Source: Chlorops oryzae | Lineage: Eukaryota > Arthropoda > Insecta > Diptera > Chloropidae | NCBI GenBank assembly: GCA_020466095.1 | Contig: CM035807.1 | Span: 27,474,437-27,538,436, forward strand | Direction of reading: 5' to 3' | DNA length: 64,000 nt | The notes under the pieces: generated by a model | Databases searched by the model: none | What the model saw: only the letters and a program-made list of their open reading frames with translations | Told to the model about the DNA's origin: nothing | In this document: positions 40,706-50,989 of the stretch, piece by piece | How the letters are laid out: each line of letters begins with the position of its first letter | How positions within the stretch are numbered: position 1 is the first letter of the stretch | Position numbers and translations under genes: made by a program

Positions 40706-43700
40706 TTACGAAAATATACCAGCCAACGATTCAGCAATTGTACTATCCCTGAAGCGGCCGATGCGAGTGGCGTAAGCTATAACATGCGCCACGTAGCTTT
40801 GTTCGTGCACTCCATGGAAGAAATGAGCAAACGGTCCTAAGGATACAAAAGAATGGACGCACTCAATATTAATAAGATCTTTTTTATAATCGTGAATTTC
40901 AAACCACTAGCGTGAAGCACAACATCCGATCCGCCATGCAAATTTTCATCCGTATTTATTGCCGCTTGCTGTGTGTATTCCCAATCGGAAGTATTTACTT
41001 TGGACGGATCAACGCGGTTGCCATTTTCATCAGCTTGGAAACCCTTATAGCTAGTGCCATAAGTTAAGGTTGTATAAGGAGTGCCTTCCGTGCGTGATTT
41101 GCCGGCCATGCCAAATATATTTGCTCCACGATCCGGGTGACCGTTTATTGTTAGACTGTGCGAATGATCGGCTGTCACAATTATCAAGGTTTCATCAATA
41201 TGTTCTCTAAAAAATTTACTCATTAATCTCAATCATAGCGATCAGTAACGCATTCTATGAGTCTAATCAAGCCCACACATTATTACCAAAACAAAAAAAA
41301 AAAAAAAACAAAAGTCCAAGCAGAGCCGTAACTAGGCATGTTCAGGCGGTGCGGTGTACGGCGGCACCCGAAGATATAATTTTTTAGAAATCATTTCAAA
41401 GCAGAGAAAAATTAGGAAAAAAATTGGACTAAAACTAATAAAGTTTGTATTACGAAAAATGCATTTTAAGATAACAGTTTCAAACAATGAAAATATATTT
41501 CATTATTCTATAACAGTTATTGAAGAACAAAATTTTTTTCCGTTGCTCATAATTTTAATCGTTCGATAAATATTTTTTACGTTGCCTTATAACAATTATG
41601 ACTGAGAAAAATTTTTTCCCGTTGCTTATAACATTTATTTTTCAATCGGTTATGTGATTGTTTTCCCTTTCGCGGGAAAGGTAATTCAATATCGAAATTG
41701 AAGTGATTAATTCCCCTTTTTCCTAGATTGAGAGGGAAATTGAATTACTTTAATAGAGAATGCATATCGCCAGTTAGATCTTGAGGTAATTCAAATTCCT
41801 CCTCAATCTAGAGAAAGGGAAATCACATCAGTCGGAGAATTGAATTCCCCGGGAAAGGGAAAATAATCACATACCCGAATAAATTGTTTTTACGTTACCT
41901 TATAACCACCGCGATCAGCAGCGCTATTAATGATATTAGTAGAATGGTGTCACCAGTATACCACTGTACATATATTTTTTCTCTTAACGAAATAAATTAA
42001 AAACCATTTATTGAAAATAAAATCTTATAAGAAACGGAAAACTGTTTTTTTTCATTCACAATCGTTTTGAAGCAACGTAAAAAATATTTATTGAACGATT
42101 AAAATTATGAGCAACGGAAAAATTTTTTTCTCATTCATAATTGTTACAAGGCATCGTAAAAAATATTTATCAAAAAATAAAAGTTTTGAGCAACGAAAAA
42201 CAAAAAAATCCCAATCATAAGTATTATCGACTAACGTAAAAAATTTTCGTCGTTTTAGAGGCAATTTTTTCGATTAAAAAAAAAAATTGAATACCTAGTT
42301 ATTTAGGATCTCTGTTTCAAAGTATGAAAGAAAATATCGTCGATAATGTTTTTGTTACATTGTATAAAATTGATTTACTTTTTTATGGATAGAGAAAGGG
42401 AAAGAAAAGGAATTGAAAGAAGGAATCAAAGCAAAAGAAAATCTGACTTCGCCTCAGGCATCGAGAAGTTTTTACCTATTCTGTTTTGATGAATGATCGG
42501 GTTAATCGCGTAACAATTGGCGATTCAAATTTCAAAATAAATTAAGCGGACTGTATTTTTAAGTAACTTTTTGTATTTTTTATATTCTTTTTACTTCTGA
42601 TGAACAGAGCGAGGTCAACGATGCTCACTTGTCCCTTTCTTGACTTATTCTACTCTTTTTTTACATGTTGTTTAGTGATGTTACATTTTTCCAAAAGTGA
42701 TGTTACGGTTGCATAAAAATGGAAGTACTCGGTAATTAAATACTTGAACGTTCGCTCAGTGAATTAGGGTTGCACGTCTAAACAATTCTGTTTCCAATTT
42801 CTCACGATTTTTGAACCTTTTTTTTTAATACACTTCGAAAAAGCTTTGAAATCAAATTTTTTTATTTAGCAATTCATTTTCAAGGGCCCCTTAGGAAATC
42901 TTGCACAAGGGCCCCCGAGACCTTCACAACGGCTCTGCGTCCGTAACGTGCACAAAAGCCTGAAAATCTTACCTCATAGCATCGACAGTTGCTTCAACGG
43001 CTTCATTTAAAGCGATAACTTCACTTATGGCTTTTCGTGCTGAACCACGGTGATGCGCTTGATCGATCATGCCTCCTTCAACAACGAGTAAGAACCCGCT
43101 TTCACGCGTCTTAAGGACCTCGATGGCTTTTAGAGTCATTTCTTTCAAAGATGGCATTCCAGCATCAGATTTATCACGTTCATAATCATATTTAAGATGG
43201 CCATTGGCAAATATACCTTAATATGACAAAGTATGTCGGAGAAAGTAGTGTGAAATAAAAATCATAATCTTACCCAACACATAGTCCACATCACTGCCAC
43301 TTAGACTTTTTAGCTCTCCATTATTTTGAATATATGCATAGCTATCTCCTCTGGAAGCTCTATAATCCTTCCAGTCTTGTATAAGATTTCTACCATCTTT
43401 CGAATTACAGGCCCAAGTATCAATAGGATCAGCTGTACTATTCTCCACACCCGAAATCAGCATTTGACGTCCACCACCCATTATGACCTACGACACAGAG
43501 AAATCAAATTTAACAATTCCGCCATAGTTCGTTTGTTAACATGTCATATCGAACGTTAATTTTTCGGCCAGTTTCTTCTTCGATCAATTGACGTGCGATG
43601 TCCTTGCAACCGGCCGAACGAGCTTCAGCTGGCATTCGATCTTCACATTCCCAGCGTCGATCTGGAACGTGGCCATATAATGCTGCTGGTGTGGCATGTG

Positions 43701-44485
43701 TGACTCTAGTGGTCGTAACGAATCCAGTCCTCATACCATCCAACTGGGCCCACTTTATTATTGTTTGAACATGATGTTCTTTATCCAACGAAGCCGAACA
43801 ATTCGCCAAGGGCACACTGGAGTCCACTCCACCGGTTTCGTAGTTTGTTTTAACGCCACCGAATAAAGCTGTTGCCGTCGAGAAGGAATCTGGCACTTGT
43901 TTATCGACACAGTAGGTCTAAAATTATACATAAGTAGGTATCCATTAAGACTGATTATGGCTTTTATTAATGGGTGACCCACAATGAACTTGCCTTAAGC
44001 AACGCCATATGTGGAAATTTCTCCCACGCCATAAGACCCTCCTCTTTGAAACCGTAAATTCGCGATGCCGTTACTGTATTCGGACCCATGCCATCACCAA
44101 CGAACAGAATTACATTTCTAGCACGCCGTTGATTCAGACTGACCGAAGCAGCAATTTCAATTTCAGAAAGACCCTTTCTATACCACATCTCCTGTTCGGC
44201 AGGTAAATTTTTCCAATATCTAAGTATCTCAAGCCGATGCGTTTTGTTGTAGATAGTGTAATGCAAAACAAAAGCAATGCTCATTGCCAAAAGTATCGCA
44301 CCGGAAAATCCCAGGGACATTAAAAATATTTTCGATCTTAAGATTTTTTGGTTTTTACTTTTCACGGACGTCATCGGAGAAATGTTCTGCGCTCCATTTT
44401 CTTTGCTTGAAGTCGTCGCATTAGTCGCTTCTGGCGCTTCAAGGTGGTGGAACTTTGAATCGTTCATCGTTTCTATTGAAGCCAT
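40706..44485 (-). CDS. Alkaline phosphatase, membrane-anchored, six exons
   Basis: Exons 44485-43994, 43917-43555, 43487-43274, 43216-42973, 41206-40905 and 40836-40706 join to 1,746 bp (581 aa plus TAA). It hydrolyses phosphate monoesters with two Zn and one Mg. Visible motifs are NVILFVGDGMGPNTVTASRI (D131), VPDSFSTATALFGGVK (nucleophile S175), RVTHATPAALYGH, LVVEGGMIDQAHH, TADHSH and LHGGSDVVLHASGPFAH, so all metal ligands are present. Start: ATG 44485 in CAAAAAATGG; longer frames upstream lack ATG. No signal peptide: residues 53-79 form one hydrophobic helix after a basic stretch, suggesting a type II membrane protein. The C-terminus lacks the usual hydrophobic GPI-addition tail. Introns are 61-79 bp except intron 4 (1,766 bp, TE-filled). 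Intron 1 starts GC. The phenylalanine after S175, where family members usually have a small residue, is odd. I would not choose among fly paralogues. Confidence 0.93.
41321..42934. mobile_element. hAT-like element in intron 4 of the phosphatase gene
   Basis: Ends CAGAGCCGTAACTAGG and, inverted, CAGAGCCGTTGTGAAGG. Flanks AGTCCAAG and CGTCCGTA share only GTCC, so the duplication is eroded. Inside are inverted sets of roughly 80-bp units (41440-41640 and 42020-42260; motifs ACGTTGCCTTATAACA, GAGCAACGGAAAA) around a further MITE. No transposase is left. Confidence 0.65.
41651..41873. mobile_element. MITE nested in the intronic hAT
   Basis: Ends TATGTGATTGTTTTCCCTTT and its inverted partner (41838-41873, with CCCGGGAAAGGGAAAATAA). 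Interior GGAATTGAATT-type palindromes. A related end may occur near 52715-52760. Confidence 0.55.
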
Positions 44486-44569
44486 TTTTTGTTGGTTTTT
44501 TTTTTTGCGTTTCAAGTTTTTCGTCGAAACTGAAATGGACAATGATGATGCGAATTTCTCTATCTCACT

Positions 44570-45560
44570 CTTTATTTACAAAACAAAAGGCTCTTAAGGT
44601 ATTAAAACCCAATGCAGAAACGAGTATTGCTACTAGCCCAAGCCCAAATAGATTTGCGCTCCTCGCTAGCAACGATGATCAAGAATCATCTAAATCAAAC
44701 CCCGCCAAAAAAAATTAAGCCTCCTCCAATCTACTTGCGTGAGGAATGTTCAAACGCTCTAGTAGTAACTATTGCTCGTTCCATTGGCAGCAGCAACTTT
44801 CACGTTGTTTCCATTAAAAGGGGTAACGTGAAAGAAACTAAAATACAAATTTATACGGAAACCCACTATCGTACCCTGGTGAATCACTTTGATTCACTCA
44901 AGAAAAGCTACTATACCTACCAGCTTAAAGCAAGCAAAGGTTTAGTGGTAGTAATAAAAGGCATCGAGCCCTCAGTTGACCCAGCAGAGATCAAAGGCGC
45001 TCTGCAAGCTGCAGGTTTTCCAACGAAAACCGTTTTTAATATTAAAAACAAACAAAATATTCCGCAACCCCTATATCGCATTGAGCTTGATCCTTCAGCT
45101 AGCTTCCAAAAACTAAAAAAGAACGCGGTCCACTCAATATACAATCTGCAATTTTTGCTACACCGCAAAATTACGGTCGAAGAGCCTCATAACCGGAAAG
45201 GACCAGTACAATGTTTTAAATGCCAAGAATTTGGTCGCACGCAAAACTATTGCACACTGCACCCTGTGTGCGCTACATGTGGAGATCGGCATTCTTCGAA
45301 CTCTTGTCAAGTTGACCAAGATAACCCTGACTTAAGAAAATGCAGCAACTGTGGTGATAACCACAAAGCGAGTTATCGTGAATCCCCAATCTACATGGCA
45401 ATGAAAAAATAAAGACCAACCCAAGCGGAAAATTCACCAAGAAATTCCGAATTTCTTGTCGAACTAGCAAGGGCCAGCATCAGCTGCAAAGAGCTTGGAA
45501 TAAAGAAGAGATTGCAAAATTGAAAAAGCTTTAAAAGAGCTTTTTGCCTCAGGCGACCGT
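44570..45560 (+). pseudogene. Jockey-clade LINE ORF1 (Gag-like, three zinc knuckles), 5'-truncated
   Basis: A frame from about 44580 (PNAETSIATSPSPNRFALLA) shifts near 44715, at the A-run in CCGCCAAAAAAAA. The main frame to 45412 then has PPPIYLREECSNALVV (PRE_C2HC-type region), KGLVVVIKGIEPSVDPAEIK, and three CCHC fingers (CFKCQEFGRTQNYC, CATCGDRHSSNSC, CSNCGDNHKASYRES). This order is that of Jockey-clade ORF1 proteins, which bind element RNA. Its 5' end lies about 0.1 kb upstream of the phosphatase ATG, in the opposite direction. ORF2 does not follow directly. Confidence 0.85.
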
Positions 45561-45843
45561 CTCGGGTATGAATCGAAATGCGTGTATTTTGTTGTTGTCT
45601 AGTTGTACGCACGAAAACAAAAACCGAAATCCTGCATCTCGTTCGCCCTTATTGAGAATATCCAATATAGTCAAGTGTACTACTCCTTCACATTGATCTT
45701 CGATCCTTTTGTGTGTGTTTTTTTGTTCGAGCCCATATCGCCGTACATATATGCAAACTTGATGTGTGTGCTTACGCATCAACGTACATACGTATCTACT
45801 TGAACGGCTGTGTGCTTCGCGAGTCGAAAAATCAGAAATCATA
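45561..45843. other. Non-coding spacer
   Basis: GC-moderate sequence with short GTGTGTG/ACGTACAT runs; no gene or repeat structure identified. Confidence 0.3.
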
Positions 45844-47160
45844 TTTGGTAGGGCTTATGTTCTGTGTCAAAAAGGAAAACTGTTAAGTCACAGTTTGCTG
45901 TTGCGGGAATGAGTTTTTAAAGATATGCTATTCTTACGTGTTTCCATATTAAATGGAGTTTCATTTTTTCAATAATTTTTTTTTCTATTTAAGCCAAGAT
46001 TGTAAAATTTTGTGGAATATACTTCTCTCTGAAAGGAATTCAATAAAATAAATAACTCATTTTGAGCTTAAGTCGACTTAAGCAGTTTTTGCTTATTTCC
46101 ACAGTTTGTTTAGTTTTCGCTACGCGACTTGTGCCAGAAGCTGCCGTTCGGCGTTTTAGCGTGATTTTCCTTAAGCGAATCATGAAAAAGTTAAAGTCTG
46201 GTCGACTTTGAGAACACAATGAAGTGATTTGTTGGTCCCTTCCAAATACAAATAAATTTATAATTTAAAGAAATATTACAAAAGATTGTATATTTCCATA
46301 TATTTTAAGTAGGTTCTAGCTTTAAAGTCAATGATATTTTTTTCAGTGGTAAGTTTAAACAACAAATATTTATCCGTGCGTATATCATATACCTGGCTTT
46401 TCCAAAAAAACGTCGAACCCAACCACTGCTCCTTCTTCACAGGAACCTGCAACTAAAAAGTTTAAAATTCTGCAAAGCAGGTAAAATAAATACATAACAG
46501 TTTTATAAGTACTTTTCTTTAGAAAAATTTTTATATTATTCCTGTACAGATAAACAGCGTGTCAGTTTTTCAAAAATGTAAATAAATGCATGTCTACATA
46601 TCTGAATAAAAGTGGTTTTTTGGCGAAAAGCCTTTTCTACTAAAAGAAATTTGTTAATTATTTTGGAAAAAAACATTTGTTTTTGTCGCTTAAGTAGAAA
46701 TATTTAAAACGTAATATATACGACACCAAGAACATACGTATACAAAATATGTATATATCTATTAAAAAAGTAAAATCTTCATTGTGTTCTCAAAGTCGAC
46801 CAGACTTTAACTTTTTCATGATTCGCTTAAGGAAAATCACGCTACAAACGCCGAACGGCAGCTTCTGGCACAAGTCGCGTAGCGAAAACTAAACAATACT
46901 GTGGAAATAAGCAAAAACTGCTTAAGTCGACTTAAGCTCAAAATGAGTTATTTATTTTATTGAATTCCTTTCAGAGAGAAGTAATTCCAGCAAAATTTTA
47001 CAATCTTGGCTTAAATAGAAAAAAAAATTATTGAAAAAATGAAACTCCATTTAATATGGAAACACGTAAGAATAGCATATCTTTAAAACTCATTCCCGCA
47101 ACAGCAAACTGTGACTTAAGCAGTTATTCCTTTTTGACACAGAACATAAGCCCTACCAAA
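45844..47160. mobile_element. Foldback element with ~380-bp arms, bordering a gap
   Basis: Left arm 45844-46223 and right arm 46777-47160 are inverted copies with few differences; the outer end reads TTTGGTAGGGCTTATGTTCT. The arm contains the palindrome TTAAGTCGACTTAA. The loop (46224-46776) is AT-rich and non-coding. The right end coincides with the N gap, so the flanks cannot be compared. Confidence 0.82.
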
Positions 47161-47260
47161 NNNNNNNNNNNNNNNNNNNNNNNNNNNNNNNNNNNNNNNN
47201 NNNNNNNNNNNNNNNNNNNNNNNNNNNNNNNNNNNNNNNNNNNNNNNNNNNNNNNNNNNN
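47161..47260. other. Assembly gap (100 N)
   Basis: 100 N immediately at the right end of the foldback at 45844-47160. Long hairpins commonly break assemblies. Confidence 0.99.
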
Positions 47261-48115
47261 AAGAAAAAGCTCATGTATTTGCTAAGTATCTCGAAAACAT
47301 TTTTAAACCCAACCCATGCACTAACGCTTTTCAATTGCCCAAAATAAACTCTCGTTCAATCGAAAATACATATAGGCGAATTTCAGCACAAGGAGATCAT
47401 GACTACCTATCATTGGCGAGCTAAGCACAAAAAAGGCTGCAGGCTTTGATCTTATAACCCACAGATGGTGCAACAACTCCCCACCGTAGCAACAAGGTTA
47501 ATCATCTTCATATTCAACGCAATATTGAGACTAGGATACTACCATAGACCCTGGAAAATTTACAACAATTTTATGATCTCTAAGCCAGGAAAAGATCTAT
47601 CACTCCCATCATTATATCGGCCAATTAGCTTGCTGCCAGTACTCTGAAAAGTCTTTGAAAAATGTCTCTTAGCAAAAATGTTAGCACCCTTGCAAAACTC
47701 TGGGAGTTATTTCCCAGCACCAGTTTGGTTTTCGTAAAAGCCATGGCACCATTGAACAGGTAAACAGAGCTACCACCGAAATCAGAAACGCGTTTGAAAA
47801 AAAGAAATACTGTTCCGCCATATTTCTGGATATCTCGCAAGCCCTTGATAAAGTATGGCACTCTGGTTTAATGTTTAAAAATAAACATACCAATATTCTT
47901 CGGACTATAACTGGTGCTCCATGGTTTATAAAAAACGAAAACATACATAAAGACCTTCGTACCCCGATGGTCAAAAACGAGCTTATTTCATTAAGCCGCA
48001 AATATTGCACTCGGTTGTCCCAACATCCGAACCCACTAGCTAGAAATTTGTTGCTAACAAAAAGCTACTCAAGGCTCAAAAGGCGTAACTTGCCATCACT
48101 GTCTCACATTTAATC
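47261..48115 (+). pseudogene. Jockey-clade LINE ORF2, RT fragments
   Basis: Pieces in changing frames: AHVFAKYLENIFKPNPC (47265-47320), KKAAGFDLIT (about 47430), LRLGYYHRPWKIYNNFMISK and LYRPISLLPVL (47520-47645; RT motifs 1-2), then degraded sequence to about 47870. After an internal deletion come TNILRTITGAPWFIKNENIH and LRTPMVKNELISLSRKYCTR, the C-terminal region of Jockey ORF2. The YADD region is deleted. It may belong to the same insertion as 44570-45560, separated by the foldback. Confidence 0.75.
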
Positions 48116-48323
48116 CCCTTCTAAGTTTTTGTAATCAAATTTTCTCCTGGAAGCCCATCTATAGATTTCATCATACGGAACGGCAGACCAATTCACGCGT
48201 TGGCGGTTGACTGAAAGTCATATAATATTAATAAATATTTTTTAGTCTTAAGATTCATAAACTTATTGTTAGTTCATAAGATATGAAGATGCAATATTAA
48301 AAAACCGTCAAAAAAAAAACTCT

Positions 48324-48614
48324 TTATTTATATGGATGTACATATGTATATAATGTATCTACGAGTTGATTGAAGATAAACATTATCATTATCTTTATTA
48401 GCGTCGAAGTTGTTACTTCAAAGAATTTAGTATCTTTGTGATAAAAGTTGTGAAGTGCCCATACTGATTTTTTATGTCTGAATGAAGTGATTGTTTTCTT
48501 AAGGTATTTAATTTTACAGTCATATATCTTGTTTGGCTTGATAATACGGTCTGAATTCCTTCTAATGTATTCTTTAACAAACGGTAAATAGGAAATATTT
48601 GCGTGATACAACAT
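48324..48614 (-). other. Unassigned open frame (96 codons)
   Basis: The minus strand reads ANISYLPFVKEYIRRNSDRI and is basic and AT-rich. I recognise no family. It may be chance or a remnant of a repeat protein; the flanks (48116-49000) show nothing else. Confidence 0.15.
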
Positions 48615-49179
48615 TGCGCGTGGTGGAAGATTGCATCGATAGGCTTGCGTTAGGTCTAGTAATAATCATCGATTAAGTAGCATAAGTGAGTAAAATTAAA
48701 AGTACTTAAAAAATCCGATAACGAGTCTATAATTTAGCCTATGCAGCACTCGACAACTGATGTTATATATTGGTTATAAAGGTTTCTGAAAAAAGGAAAA
48801 TTTTCAATTTATATTAGCGGTATTCATGAAATAGCGCAAAGCCTGAAAAACTGATAGTTGAATAATTTTATCTCAAATGTTGCATGAGCGCACCTCATAA
48901 GCAGCTTGCGTGCACAGTTGTGAAAAACAGCTGATCAATAGGTACTGAAATTGGTGGGCCCGACGGGGGGTACAACGCCGTAGTGAAAGATTACATGTGT
49001 GTGTCTGGGGCGAGGGGGTGTGATAATCCATTAATTTAGAATTTTGAAGTAAAAATTTTAATAGAAGAATTTTTTAATTTTTAAAAATATCTTTAATTAA
49101 CAATGAAGCAGTAACAGTATGCATTAATAACAAAGAGTAGAATATCCACAATTTCCGTTTGATTTTTTTTTGGTCGTTC

Positions 49180-49428
49180 TTACAGTAGCAACCGCTTTGA
49201 CTTTTTGATTTTTAAAACACTGATAACGTTATCTGGGTCAACCTCAATATCCCAGTGGACTGTAACCAAGGCAAGCGCGCTTAATCTGGCGTGTTCCATT
49301 ACGTTTGTAGATAAATTTTTTATCCTTATTAGTGCAGAAAAAGATCTTTCCACGCTAGCCGTGGTAACTGAAAGTGTAGCTAAGACTGATTGATTGCAGT
49401 CAGGCTCGGCGGAACACCAAAAAATCAT
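49180..49428 (-). pseudogene. hAT (ZMYM1-like) transposase C-terminal fragment
   Basis: The frame contains LSVTTASVERSFSALIRIKN and ARLSALALVTVHWDIEVDPD, the same type of dimerisation region as at 1797-2672. Upstream parts are missing. Flanking G-rich strings (GACGGGGGGTAC at about 48961; CGGGGGGCCTGGCC at about 49508) may be eroded ends of this element. Confidence 0.7.
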
Positions 49429-50160
49429 AGTTTAAAGCGGATAATATTAAATTATGTAGCTCCTTGCCAAGTAAATAAATACAATCATTACAAATTTTTT
49501 TAGCTTCGGGGGGCCTGGCCCCCTGGTTTCATAGGTTAATTTGACAGATAGACTCGAAAAATATTGGAATTCTTGATTAACTTACGGTTTGTTAACCAAA
49601 CAAAATGTTGAAAAGGCAAAATTTCTTAACCTTTTATTCATAAACACTGATTAGACAAAATCTCTGGTAACCAAACCAGAGATTTAATCAGACTTTAAAA
49701 GACCGACCCTTGGGCTAATAAATATTCCGTTCAATTCTATGTATAGATGTAACAAAAACTTTATATTAGGGGTATTCACAATGGCGTCGGAAAGTAGGAA
49801 AGTCGGAAAATCGGAAACAAAACAAAGAGAACATTCAGCACTTTCAGCACGGATACTAGCTAACTCCGTATTCCGGTCCTCTTCTCGTACAACCAAAAAA
49901 CGTAGTCTTTTTACTATCAAAAGTTAATTCAAAAGAATTAACTTGGGATTGATCTGGGCGATTTGACGGTCGACAAAATACCGACCGTTGGGGGATTGGA
50001 TGGTCAACAAAATACCGACCGTTACATCTTGTTTGATTTTTTTTTTTTTACTGGTTTAAGAGGCATGTTACGGAAACCAATATCGACAAAAACTGACGAT
50101 TTCCAAAACTTTATGTGTCCTATAATTCGTTTTCATAAAACTTTTATTTCATTATTACTA
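49429..50160. other. Non-coding, one short direct repeat
   Basis: No supported gene. CAAAATACCGACCGTT occurs twice (49974-49991 and 50008-50025) within a tandem duplication of about 35 bp. Confidence 0.35.
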
Positions 50161-50319
50161 GAGCTCGGACTTTTGAATATTTTGAATTTTTTTGAATTAT
50201 TTGAATTTATTGAATATTTTGATTTTTTTTTGCATTTAACTGTGCTTTTTGAATATTTTATTCACTGAAGTAGGCTTTTTTTGTTAATTTGACAATTCAA
50301 CATTTTAGTAGGCATACTA

Positions 50320-50848
50320 AAGCTCAAAATCCAATATTGCGAGAGCTCGATGCGAGACGTCGAGACGTCGCGCGAATATTTTGCGTGACGCATTTCAATC
50401 TCCAATGAAAGTTCTGCGTCGCGTAGATGATAGCATAATTTCACTTCTAGTAATGCAAGTACCGAGTACTCATAAAAATTATTCGTTATCACTTATGTTC
50501 TCGCTTATTACGGCTATAACTGCTGCTTAACTTGTTCATTACTTATTTTTTTTATTTTGAAACAAATTTGGCTTTGTTTTTAAAATTACAAAAAAATTTC
50601 ATTTGAACATTTTTGGTTTCACTAGTTTTAACGAGTACCCAATAGCGAGTACTTAAAAAAATATCTACATCATTAGTTGTGAAACTGCCTCGCAACGAGA
50701 AATATTCAATTTTTCGAACTTTTCTCGCTACGAGCTCTCGCAGTGCGATACATTGGAGCTTGAGCCATACGATTGAATGTATTGAAATATTTGAGCGTCT
50801 CGCCCCGGTGTCTCGCATCGGGCTCTCGCAATATTGGATTTTGGGCTT
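50320..50848. mobile_element. MITE in a GAATATTTT-rich tract
   Basis: Ends AGC(T/C)CAAAATCCAATATTGC with inverted copy, plus GAGAGCTCGATGCGAGAC inside. TAA on both sides could be a 3-bp Harbinger-type duplication. Flanks 50165-50280 and 50870-50985 are a low-complexity TTTTTGAATATTTTGAAT tract that appears to have been split by the insertion. Confidence 0.6.
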
Positions 50849-50989
50849 AAATCGAACTAATTTGGAATTTTTGACTGTGATTTTTTTGAATATTTTGAAT
50901 TTTTTGCCTTTTTGTTGAATTTTTTTGAATATTTTTGGAATATTTTTTTGAATTTTTGTTCATTTTTTTACATATTCAAATTCCGAGGC

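Noticed and set aside
49684..49927. Overlapping open frames on both strands with K/R/S-rich translations
   Set aside because: No motif, no conserved composition, and both frames equally open; treated as chance.
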